In this document: piece by piece, positions 26,187 to 34,076 of the stretch
Position numbering within the stretch: the stretch's first letter is position 1
Layout: every line of letters starts with the position of its first letter
NCBI RefSeq assembly: GCF_042610425.1
Contig: NZ_JBGJZM010000001.1
Coordinates: 2,232,001-2,296,000 of the forward strand
Length of the DNA stretch: 64,000 nucleotides
Direction: 5' to 3'
DNA from: Ectobacillus sp042610425
GTDB taxonomy: Bacteria > Bacillota > Bacilli > Bacillales > Bacillaceae_G
Position numbers and translations under genes: made by a program
Notes under the pieces: model-generated
The model's input: only the letters and a program-made list of their open reading frames with translations
Told to the model about the DNA's origin: nothing
The model's database searches: none

Positions 26187-27441
26187 TTTTTTCTTCGTAT
26201 TTTTCTAAATATTGGATTCTCTCTAAAATCGTTGGATGTGTATACAGAAAGAACTTCACTAACGGAGGTGGATTGACTTGACTTAAGCTCGTTTTCGATA
26301 AATCTTGGAATGTGTCAACAGCTGCTACAGAGTCATGCGTCATCTCCATCGCATAGCTATCGGCTGCTCTCTCCTCTATTCGCGAAACATAATTTGTTGC
26401 TGGACTAACTGCAAATGACAGGACAGACGAAATGAGAAAGAAAAGCGGAAGTATGGACAAACTACTTAATGACGGGATATGTAGGATGTGTTTCCATTTT
26501 CTTATACTGAAGGAGAGAATATGTTTCAGTACAAACAAGCCTATAAATGACAGAACAATAGATCCTGCGACTCCTAAGTAGATGTGCTTTTTCACGTAAT
26601 GGGCCATTTCATGTGCCATAATAAACAGGATTTCATTATCGTTTAATTTCTTTAACGTCGTATCCCATAAAACAATCCGTGAATTGCCGCCAATTCCTGT
26701 CACATACGCATTCAAAGAGTTTGTTTTCTTAGACATATTCACTTCGTATACATGACTTGCAGGAATGTCTGCTTTCGCAGCCATCGTTAAAATTTTCTGC
26801 TCTAACTCTTTATTCTGCAGAGGCGTAAATGTATTATAAAGCGGATCAATAAAGACAGGCTGAATAAATGTTAGAAAAATCGTAAAGGGAATCGAGAGCG
26901 CCCATGCATATAGCCACCAACGCTTTTCGCTTTTTTTGATAAGCCAAAGAATAACGTTGATTACAACAAACATAAGAGCAAAGTTAATCCAAAAATCGAT
27001 AACTTGATCCTTTATCCAGCTAGTCATTGACTGCGTTGCGATATGATACGATTTTGATACCTCATAGCCGACCACTTTCAACGGAAGAGCTAGCAATGTA
27101 GTCAAAAGAGAAAGCTGAAAATAATAAAGAAACGTTTGCAAAACTGTGATTTTCGTTGCTTGCTTTGCCCATGTTTCAAATCGTTTTGAGATTCCAAAGA
27201 TGAGAATAAACAATAAAAACATCCATTCTAAAGGAGTAGATAAAAAATATAATACATATTTAATACGCGAATATTCCTGACTAAGCAAAAGCTCCCTTGC
27301 ATTCATGAATGTTGCTGGATCAGCACTCGTTCCTTTTAATGCAGTAGGAATCATACCATTCGTTGCATAGAATAAATACCAATAGATAAAAAGAGCAAAT
27401 AATACATACGCAAACAGTGACCAACGCACTATTTTTTTCAT
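26182..27441 (-). CDS. yhfN: M48-family membrane metalloprotease (YhfN/Ste24-like)
   Basis: This 419-residue zinc protease is embedded in the membrane by about seven hydrophobic segments. The zinc motif HEMAH is at residues 277-281 and the third ligand is in RIEERAADSYAME near residue 355. The layout and length match the CAAX-type (Ste24) branch, not the shorter HtpX. It is the relative of B. subtilis YhfN at the same place in the yhf cluster; its substrate is not known. It is separated from lcfB by about 130 nt. Confidence 0.88.
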   Translation of the reverse strand: MKKIVRWSLFAYVLFALFIYWYLFYATNGMIPTALKGTSADPATFMNARELLLSQEYSRIKYVLYFLSTPLEWMFLLFILIFGISKRFETWAKQATKITVLQTFLYYFQLSLLTTLLALPLKVVGYEVSKSYHIATQSMTSWIKDQVIDFWINFALMFVVINVILWLIKKSEKRWWLYAWALSIPFTIFLTFIQPVFIDPLYNTFTPLQNKELEQKILTMAAKADIPASHVYEVNMSKKTNSLNAYVTGIGGNSRIVLWDTTLKKLNDNEILFIMAHEMAHYVKKHIYLGVAGSIVLSFIGLFVLKHILSFSIRKWKHILHIPSLSSLSILPLFFLISSVLSFAVSPATNYVSRIEERAADSYAMEMTHDSVAAVDTFQDLSKTSLSQVNPPPLVKFFLYTHPTILERIQYLEKYEEKK

Positions 27442-27575
27442 GTCTTACCTCCTTGATGTCCAGCCGATACTGTACTACTATTGTAAGTCCCTGTCCATCA
27501 TAATAGAACAAAATGCTAAAAAATGAAAAAACTATCAGAAGAATCCATCCTCTGATAGCTTTACCTTCCCATACT

Positions 27576-29102
27576 TTATTTATTATGTGACAACGATTCT
27601 CGAAGAGCACGACGTAATATCTTACCAGTCGTATTTTTGGGGAGCTCATCTAAAAATGCAATAGCAGATGGTACCTTATATTTAGCAAGATGAGCGTTGC
27701 AGTAATGAATCAGTTCTTCTTTACTGACTGAATCTTCATTCATTACAACGTATGCTTTTACTGCTTCTCCAAAGCTTTCATCTGGTACACCAACCACAAT
27801 AGCCTCAGCTACCGCTTTATGCTTATACAATACTTCTTCAATTTCCCGCGGATATACATTATATCCTCCGACTAGAATTAAATCCTTTTTACGATCTACG
27901 ATATAAAAGTACCCTTCTTCATCCATTCTCGCAAGATCTCCCGTATACAGCCAACCTTCGCGTATAGTTGCTGCTGTTTCTTCCGGCATTTTATAATAAC
28001 CTTTCATCACATTAGGACCTCGGACGATTAGTTCTCCTACCTCCCCAATTCCTACTTCCTCTCCTAATTCATTGACGACCTTATTTTCCACATTCCAAAT
28101 GCTTCTGCCAATGGATCCCGCTTTACGAGGTTGATCAAGCGGATTAAAGCAAGTAACCGGAGACGCTTCTGATAGACCATACCCTTCTGAAATACGAACA
28201 TGAAAAGCCTTCTCGAAATTTTCCAGAAGTGCAACCGGCAAAGACGCTCCTCCTGATATGCAAAGACGCATATTATGAAAATCAACAGTGTGACCATTAC
28301 GAGTTTGATATAAAAAGTTATACATCGTCGGTACACCTGCAAATACTGTAGCATCATATTTACTCGCCACGCGAAATACTTCTTTCGGACTAAACTTTGG
28401 CAGGATAAGAATAGTACTACCGCTGACAATTGGGGCATTCACCACAACCGTTAAGCAAAAAACGTGAAACATTGGAAGAGTAGCAATCAATTTATCCTGT
28501 TCAGTAAATTGCAAATACGAACCGATATCACGAGCATTACTATACAGATTATTGTGAGTCAGCATAGCACCTTTTGGCTTTCCAGTTGTGCCCGATGTAT
28601 ACAAAATAACAGCTGGATCATCAGCTTGAATATCTGGCTTATCTACTAGAAGATTTCCCTTTTCTATCACATTTGTAAACGTTTTCATTTTTTCGTTAAA
28701 TGGTGTTATTAATGGCGTACATACAATAATATGTTCCAGTTCAGGCAATTGGTGCTCTAATCCTTGGAGAACAGGCAACAGTTGCTCCATAGAAATAATT
28801 GCTTTTACATCTCCATTTTGCAAAATATACTGAAGCTCGTCTATTGTATACGTAGGATTAATCGGAACAACGGTAGCGCCTGCACGTATTGCACCATAGA
28901 ATCCAATAATAAAATATGGGGAGTTTCCAACAAGCAAAGCTATATGATCACCTTTACGTATGCCAAGATGATACAATCCACTCGCAAATTTTGTCACTGC
29001 ATCGTGTAAATCAAAATAAGATGTTTCCTTATCATCAAATATGAACGCCGTTTTGCTTCCTTTTTCTCTCGCTGTTTTCTCTAGAGAATAAACAAGATTC
29101 AC
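27576..29102 (-). CDS. lcfB: Long-chain acyl-CoA ligase (LcfB-like)
   Basis: This is an AMP-forming fatty-acid activating enzyme. The best start is GTG at 29102, with GAGGGGG 9 nt upstream, giving 508 residues (MNLVYSLEKTA). The ATP/AMP motif YTSGTTGKPKGAMLTH lies near residue 165. The EGYGLSEASP segment, the GWLYTGDLA motif near residue 390 and the C-terminal catalytic lysine in PKNTTGKILRR are also present. It belongs to the acyl-CoA synthetase group that feeds fatty acids into beta-oxidation. Another ligase of the same superfamily is at 62110-63666. Confidence 0.92.
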   Translation of the reverse strand: MNLVYSLEKTAREKGSKTAFIFDDKETSYFDLHDAVTKFASGLYHLGIRKGDHIALLVGNSPYFIIGFYGAIRAGATVVPINPTYTIDELQYILQNGDVKAIISMEQLLPVLQGLEHQLPELEHIIVCTPLITPFNEKMKTFTNVIEKGNLLVDKPDIQADDPAVILYTSGTTGKPKGAMLTHNNLYSNARDIGSYLQFTEQDKLIATLPMFHVFCLTVVVNAPIVSGSTILILPKFSPKEVFRVASKYDATVFAGVPTMYNFLYQTRNGHTVDFHNMRLCISGGASLPVALLENFEKAFHVRISEGYGLSEASPVTCFNPLDQPRKAGSIGRSIWNVENKVVNELGEEVGIGEVGELIVRGPNVMKGYYKMPEETAATIREGWLYTGDLARMDEEGYFYIVDRKKDLILVGGYNVYPREIEEVLYKHKAVAEAIVVGVPDESFGEAVKAYVVMNEDSVSKEELIHYCNAHLAKYKVPSAIAFLDELPKNTTGKILRRALRESLSHNK

Positions 29103-29195
29103 GAAAAAGCCCCCTCTTTCATAAATTTTACCATTAATTACATTTTTATTATAATCTATAAGAAAATAAACAAGCAAGCTATATTCATAGAAGAA

Positions 29196-29240
29196 AAAAA
29201 GAGACCGCTATGCAAGTAGTTTACATAACGGTCTCTTTTT
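29196..29240 (-). terminator. Terminator after lplJ
   Basis: AAAAAGAGACCG and CGGTCTCTTTTT form a 12-bp stem just after the lipoate ligase gene, with a T-run on the minus strand. Confidence 0.85.
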
Positions 29241-29249
29241 ACTATTCAT

Positions 29250-30236
29250 TTAAAAGAAAAGTGTTAGAAACTCTTCTGTTGTAAGACTACCAAAATACTC
29301 TTTTACATGAATATTGTGTAGTGCCTGTGCAAAGCTTTCCTTATCAAATTTACTACCGACAAGGGCGGCTTCAATATCTTGTACATCCTCAACGCCAAAG
29401 AAATCACCATAGATTTTACACATTTCTACGATTCCCTTATTCACTTCTAAGCGTACATCAATTTGCCCGACCTTAAAACGATGAGAATGCTTTAAATTAA
29501 ACTTTGGTGATTTTCCATAGTTCCAATCCCAGTTTCGATAGCGTTCTTCCGATAGCTTATGTATAGCAGACCAATCTTCTTCTGTAAGCTCATAGGTTGG
29601 CACTTCTTTGCCATCAAAAATCGATTGCAGTAACAATTGTTTGAACTGTTCAACTGTTAGATTCTGGTCCAATAATTCACGAATATTGGCTACTCGTTGA
29701 CGAATGGATTTAATTCCTTTGGAATGAATTTTATCCATTTTCACATTAAGAGCCCCTACTACATCCTCCATATGAGAATCAAACAATAGGGTACCATGGC
29801 TGAACATTCTTCCTCTTGTAGAGAACTGCGCATTTCCCGATATTTTTCGTCCATCAGCTAAAATATCATTGCGACCACTTAATTCAGCATGCACGCCAAG
29901 AATACGGAGGGCCTCAATTACTGGTTCCGTGAACTTCTTAAAGTTATGAAAACTTTCTCCATCATCTTTCGTAATAAAACTAAAGTTTAAATTTCCAAGA
30001 TCATGATAGACGGCCCCACCACCAGACAAGCGTCGGACAACATGAATGCCATGATCCTTTACGTAATCTGCATTAATTTCTTCGGCTGTATTTTGATTTT
30101 TACCAATAATAATAGACGGCTCGTTAATATAAAACAGTAAATACGTTTCGTTTATGTCTAGATTCTTCAAACAATACTCTTCGATTGCTAAATTAATGGT
30201 CGGGTCTGTAATTCCTTTATTGTCTATAAAACGCAT
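29250..30236 (-). CDS. lplJ: Lipoate-protein ligase (LplJ)
   Basis: This 328-residue enzyme adenylates scavenged lipoate and attaches it to acceptor proteins such as GcvH and E2 subunits. The substrate loop RRLSGGGAVYHDLGNLN near residues 68-84 is intact, and a C-terminal accessory domain (about 240-328) is present, as in LplA-type ligases. It follows the yhfI gene by 9 nt and is likely co-transcribed with it. Confidence 0.93.
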   Translation of the reverse strand: MRFIDNKGITDPTINLAIEEYCLKNLDINETYLLFYINEPSIIIGKNQNTAEEINADYVKDHGIHVVRRLSGGGAVYHDLGNLNFSFITKDDGESFHNFKKFTEPVIEALRILGVHAELSGRNDILADGRKISGNAQFSTRGRMFSHGTLLFDSHMEDVVGALNVKMDKIHSKGIKSIRQRVANIRELLDQNLTVEQFKQLLLQSIFDGKEVPTYELTEEDWSAIHKLSEERYRNWDWNYGKSPKFNLKHSHRFKVGQIDVRLEVNKGIVEMCKIYGDFFGVEDVQDIEAALVGSKFDKESFAQALHNIHVKEYFGSLTTEEFLTLFF

Positions 30237-30245
30237 TTCTTCACC

Positions 30246-30980
30246 TCATTTAATCCAAGTATATCCGCCGTGTGCTAACACGGTAGGACCATCAAACATT
30301 TGACTCGCTTCTTTTACTAAATCAGATAGATCTCCAACATGAGGAAGATGTGTAAGAAGTAACGTATGAACACCTGCTTCCTTGGCAATCATTCCTGCTT
30401 CTGTACTATTTAAATGACCTGCTTTACTTCCATCCTGGCTGGCATACATATTACATTCGCAAATAAAAAGCTGTGCTCCGCTTGTAAATGGAATGAGCTC
30501 AGGGAAAAAGCTCGTATCTGCAGTATAGACTACTGTATCCTCTCCTGCTTCGATACGCATCGCAAAACAAGGAGCAGGATGGATTGTTTTTCTAAAGGTA
30601 ATCGAAAAAGGTCCAATTTGCAACGATTCTGCTGGGTTATATGCTATCCCTTTCGTATACACCTCATGTGTTAACGATTGAAATCCTTTTTCATCCACTG
30701 TATGACCATAAATAGGTAACTCCTTCATTGCCGTACCTGTTACAGATTGAATCAGACGTGCGTATTGCAATACTCCGATATCTGCTACATGATCGTGATG
30801 ATAATGAGACAGAAGCACTGCATCTAAATCCTTTACATCTATGTATGATTGTAGTTGGGATAAGACGCCGCTTCCACAATCAATTAACAACTGAAATCCT
30901 TCATGTTCAAATAAATAGCCGGATGTCGCACCACCTGCTTCTGGATATCCGCCCCAAAATCCTACTACCGTTACTTTCAT
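30246..30980 (-). CDS. yhfI: MBL-fold metallo-hydrolase (YhfI-like)
   Basis: This 244-residue metallo-beta-lactamase-fold protein has the zinc motif HYHHDHVAD near residue 60 and later metal ligands in YTADTSF and near the C-terminal LAHGG. It resembles RNase Z-like phosphodiesterases of the YhfI type. The true substrate is not known. It forms a short operon with lplJ, divergent from yhfH. Confidence 0.88.
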   Translation of the reverse strand: MKVTVVGFWGGYPEAGGATSGYLFEHEGFQLLIDCGSGVLSQLQSYIDVKDLDAVLLSHYHHDHVADIGVLQYARLIQSVTGTAMKELPIYGHTVDEKGFQSLTHEVYTKGIAYNPAESLQIGPFSITFRKTIHPAPCFAMRIEAGEDTVVYTADTSFFPELIPFTSGAQLFICECNMYASQDGSKAGHLNSTEAGMIAKEAGVHTLLLTHLPHVGDLSDLVKEASQMFDGPTVLAHGGYTWIK

Positions 30981-31082
30981 TCGTCGTCATCCTTTCTGTT
31001 AACAGTTTTCTCATATCCCCTTAACTATAATCGATTTTTTCGTAAGTTTCACTTTTTCTTCACATTTGTTATAAAACAGTTG

Positions 31083-31111
31083 TTGACTTATACCTATTGT
31101 ACTACTACAAT
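31083..31111 (+). promoter_or_regulatory. Sigma-A promoter of yhfH
   Basis: TTGACT (31083-31088), a 17-nt spacer and TACAAT (31106-31111), about 75 nt before the yhfH start codon, make an almost ideal promoter. Confidence 0.7.
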
Positions 31112-31117
31112 AGGTAT
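31090..31117. promoter_or_regulatory. Perfect 12-bp inverted repeat over the yhfH promoter
   Basis: ATACCTATTGTA-CTAC-TACAATAGGTAT covers the spacer and -10 of the yhfH promoter. A dimeric repressor bound here would block polymerase. I do not recognise the motif as Fur, PerR, CtsR, GlnR, LexA or cre. Confidence 0.65.
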
Positions 31118-31184
31118 TACAGACAAAGAATATTTAAAAAGTAGTTGATTACTAGACCAAACAACGGAAGGGAAGAAAACAATC

Positions 31185-31316
31185 ATGCTACAAAGCCCAA
31201 TGGAATTTTTCAGAACGTTACCTGCGAAAAAATGCGAAGAATGTGGAAAAGAAATTAACGAGCAAGCAGAAGCATACCATAACCATTGCGAAGATTGTAA
31301 TCATAAGGAAGCTTAA
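31185..31316 (+). CDS. yhfH: Small CxxC protein YhfH
   Basis: This 43-residue protein (MLQSPMEFFRTLPAKKCEECG...) has two CxxC pairs, KCEEC and CEDC, that could bind zinc. It belongs to the YhfH family of tiny Bacillus proteins. Its function is not known. GGAAGGGAAG precedes the ATG, and the gene has its own promoter, dyad and terminator, so it is an independently regulated unit divergent from yhfI. Confidence 0.85.
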   Translation: MLQSPMEFFRTLPAKKCEECGKEINEQAEAYHNHCEDCNHKEA

Positions 31317-31374
31317 TACGTTATCTATTCCATCTCACATAATTTTAGAAAATCAGATTATTTTTAAATATATG

Positions 31375-31400
31375 AAGCTCCCTAAACAGGGAGCTTTTTT
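31375..31400 (+). terminator. Terminator after yhfH
   Basis: AAGCTCCC and GGGAGCTT pair around TAAACA and are followed by a run of T. Confidence 0.88.
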
Positions 31401-31429
31401 CTGTACCATTATCTGTACTAATCTAATTA

Positions 31430-32722
31430 TTAATGAATGTATCCTAACCAAACATATAAACCGACTAATGTAAGAAACAGGGTCGGGATTGTAAGTATGA
31501 TACCTACTTTACTATAATACACCCACGAAATTTTGATTCCCCTCGTTTTTAATACGTGAAGCCAAAGAAGAGTGGCAAGTGATCCAATTGGTGTCATTTT
31601 CGGTCCTAAATCAGAGCCAATCACATTTGCATAAGCAAGAGCCTCTCGTACCAAATAGGTTGTATGTGTGTCAGTAATTGCTAACGAATCAATCATGACT
31701 GTAGGAAGATTATTCATCACAGAGGAAAGGAATGCTGCTATAAAACCCATACCAATAGTAGCTGCAAATAGTCCATGATTGGCTGTCCCTTGAATGATAG
31801 TGGCTAATACACTTGTTAATCCTACATTTTTAAGTCCGTACACGACTACATACATACCGATAGAGAAAAACACAATTGCCCACGGTGCTCCTTTTAACAC
31901 TTTCTTTGTTTCAATGGCAGAACTCTTGCGCGCAATTAGTAAGAAAAGAATGGCAACCGTCCCTGCAATAGAGGAAACGGGAAGATGAAGATATCCACTA
32001 CTGTAATAACCGAAAAATAGCATGGTAAGAACGGCCCATGATAAACGAAATAGCGTGCGATCTTTGAGCGCTTCTTCAGGCTTTTTTAATTGACTACTGT
32101 CATAACGTTTCGGAATACTTTTGTGAAAGAATACGTATAGAAATAATAGAGAGGCTCCAAAGCTACATAGAGTAGGCACCACCATGTGCGATGCATAGGT
32201 AGCAAAATCAATATGATGATAATCTGCAGAAACAATATTCACCAAATTACTTACTACTAACGGTAGAGATGTTGTATCTGAAATAAATCCCGATGCCAGA
32301 ATAAAGGGCAAAATCATTTTATCTGAAAAATGCAGCGCACGCACCATGGCTAATACGATAGGTGTTAAAATAAGTGCCGCACCATCATTCGCAAAAATAG
32401 CTGCAACAATTGCTCCTAAAATTGTGACAAGGAAAAACATAGAGTATCCATTTCCTTTTGCAAAACGAGCCATATGTAAAGCTGCCCATTCAAAGAAACC
32501 AATTTCATCAAGAATAAGCGATATGATAATAAGTGCTACAAAGGTTAACGTAGCATTCCATACAATTGCTGTTACTTGAAGCACATCTTGAATAGATACC
32601 ACTCCAGCTACAAGTGCTACTACTGCTCCTCCACAAGCAGACCAACCAATTGACAACCCCTTCGGCTGCCATATAACAAAAACTAGTGTCACTAAAAAAA
32701 TAAGAATAGCAGACGTAACCAA
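31430..32722 (-). CDS. ArsB/NhaD-superfamily permease (arsenite efflux type)
   Basis: This integral membrane protein of about 430 residues has some 11-12 transmembrane segments and is of the ArsB type. Family features include AIFANDGAALILTPI near residue 110 and the late LPTVMIDSLAI and SDLGPKMTPIGSLATLLW segments. I prefer the TTG at 32722 because AAAGGA lies 9 nt upstream; the ATG at 32731 touches it. No arsR or arsC is near, so arsenite may not be its main substrate. Other anion or sodium/proton roles in the ion-transporter superfamily remain possible. Confidence 0.82.
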   Translation of the reverse strand: MVTSAILIFLVTLVFVIWQPKGLSIGWSACGGAVVALVAGVVSIQDVLQVTAIVWNATLTFVALIIISLILDEIGFFEWAALHMARFAKGNGYSMFFLVTILGAIVAAIFANDGAALILTPIVLAMVRALHFSDKMILPFILASGFISDTTSLPLVVSNLVNIVSADYHHIDFATYASHMVVPTLCSFGASLLFLYVFFHKSIPKRYDSSQLKKPEEALKDRTLFRLSWAVLTMLFFGYYSSGYLHLPVSSIAGTVAILFLLIARKSSAIETKKVLKGAPWAIVFFSIGMYVVVYGLKNVGLTSVLATIIQGTANHGLFAATIGMGFIAAFLSSVMNNLPTVMIDSLAITDTHTTYLVREALAYANVIGSDLGPKMTPIGSLATLLWLHVLKTRGIKISWVYYSKVGIILTIPTLFLTLVGLYVWLGYIH

Positions 32723-32842
32723 TGTACACATTCCTTTCTTCCCTATCCTACATACAAAATTCTAATAGCCAAAAACAGTTCCATTATATAACTGAAACAT
32801 TATATAAGCAAAACTGTTCAACAGGTAGAAAACAAATAAAAA

Positions 32843-32863
32843 CCTAGCAGATAGACTGCTAGG
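32843..32863 (-). terminator. Terminator after the orphan LacI gene
   Basis: CCTAGCAG-ATAGA-CTGCTAGG overlaps the stop codon of the regulator gene, with GGTTTTTATTTG following on the minus strand. Confidence 0.78.
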
Positions 32864-33875
32864 CTAATCGAACCATCGTATTTGAAATTGAGGATTCTTT
32901 CACAAGAAGCTCAAGATTAAATTCATATACTTCCTTTTTTCGATAAGTTCGAGTATGAATTTTTTCTATCATAAGTTTCATTACTTTACTTGCCATTTTA
33001 TCTACTGGCTGACTAACTGTCGTAATAGTTGGATTCATAATTTCTGATAGAATTTGATTATCAAATCCTACAATAGCGAGTTGATCTGGAATACTCCATT
33101 TACTTCGCTTTGCCTCCGAGATAATGCCTGCCGCAACTTCATCTCCGCCTGCAAAAACCGCTGTAGGAGGCTTTTTCATCTTTAAAATAGTGTGAAAGAC
33201 ATTTTTTCCGTCTTCAATGTCGTAAGCGTTATGAAGAAAATCAACTGCATCCACTTGACTTTGGTACTCAGATATAGCTTGTACAAAGCCATCTTTACGC
33301 TGCTGTACAACCATACTTCCTTCGCTACCACTACAAAATAATAAACGACGATGTCCTTGTTCAAGCAAATGTTTTGTGGCTATGTAAGCCCCTTCTTTTT
33401 GATTAAATGTAACAGTAGGAATCTTTGCTTCTTCCGCATATTCGTTGCATAAAACAATGGGACCATGTTCTAAATAAGGCTCTACCTGCTCCCACTTGTT
33501 TTGTAAAGAACATAAAATAATTCCGTCTACTTGCTTAGAAGAAAGAAGCTGTAAATATTCCATTTCTTTTTCTGGCAAATATCTTGTTTGGCAAATAATG
33601 AGCTTATATTTATATTCTGAAGCTTCAATTTCAAGTGATTCTATTAATTTACTAAAAAAGGGATCTGTTACCCGAGGAACTAACACTGCAATCGTTTCCG
33701 TTTTCTGATTTCGCAATCTTCTAGCAGCAGAATTCGGTACAAAGCCAAGCGTGTTCATTGCAACGATTACCCTTTTCTTTTTGTCCTCAGATACATATGG
33801 ATGGTCATTTATGACTCGTGATACCGTTGTCCGAGATAACCCGGCCAATTTTGCCACGTCTTCAATTGTTGACAC
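32859..33875 (-). CDS. LacI-family transcriptional regulator (orphan)
   Basis: This 338-residue regulator has the helix-turn-helix TIEDVAKLAGLSRTTVSRVI at its N-terminus, hinge helix SAARRLRN near residue 52 and a sugar-binding sensor domain. The start is GTG at 33875, with GGGGGAG about 6 nt upstream; a TTG directly before it is less well spaced. No sugar gene adjoins it: an ArsB-type permease lies on one side and yhgE on the other. A cre-like site overlaps its upstream region. The effector and targets are unknown. Confidence 0.85.
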   Translation of the reverse strand: MSTIEDVAKLAGLSRTTVSRVINDHPYVSEDKKKRVIVAMNTLGFVPNSAARRLRNQKTETIAVLVPRVTDPFFSKLIESLEIEASEYKYKLIICQTRYLPEKEMEYLQLLSSKQVDGIILCSLQNKWEQVEPYLEHGPIVLCNEYAEEAKIPTVTFNQKEGAYIATKHLLEQGHRRLLFCSGSEGSMVVQQRKDGFVQAISEYQSQVDAVDFLHNAYDIEDGKNVFHTILKMKKPPTAVFAGGDEVAAGIISEAKRSKWSIPDQLAIVGFDNQILSEIMNPTITTVSQPVDKMASKVMKLMIEKIHTRTYRKKEVYEFNLELLVKESSISNTMVRLA

Positions 33876-33896
33876 CAATCTCTCCCCCTCACATGC

Positions 33897-33910
33897 TGAA
33901 AGCGCTTACC
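33897..33910. promoter_or_regulatory. cre-like CcpA site upstream of the orphan LacI gene
   Basis: TGAAAGCGCTTACC agrees with the CcpA consensus TGWNANCGNTNWCA except for the last base. It lies about 20-35 nt before the start codon and could act as a roadblock. It might instead be an autoregulatory LacI site, since both share the AGCGCT core. Confidence 0.5.
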
Positions 33911-34030
33911 ATTTTAAAATTATATAGCAATCTATTTTAAATTTCAATAGCATATCCTATTTTTCTATATGTGTTAAGCTAATAATCAAATACAGTGGAA
34001 TTAAATAAGAAATCAACTTGAATATACAAG

Positions 34031-34068
34031 AAAAGAACTTCTAAAGGTAAATCTTTAGAAGTTCTTTT
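34031..34068 (-). terminator. Terminator after yhgE
   Basis: AAAAGAACTTCTAAAG and CTTTAGAAGTTCTTTT form a 16-bp stem around GTAAAT, 9 nt past the yhgE stop, with T-rich sequence on the minus strand. Confidence 0.88.
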
Positions 34069-34076
34069 TCATATTA

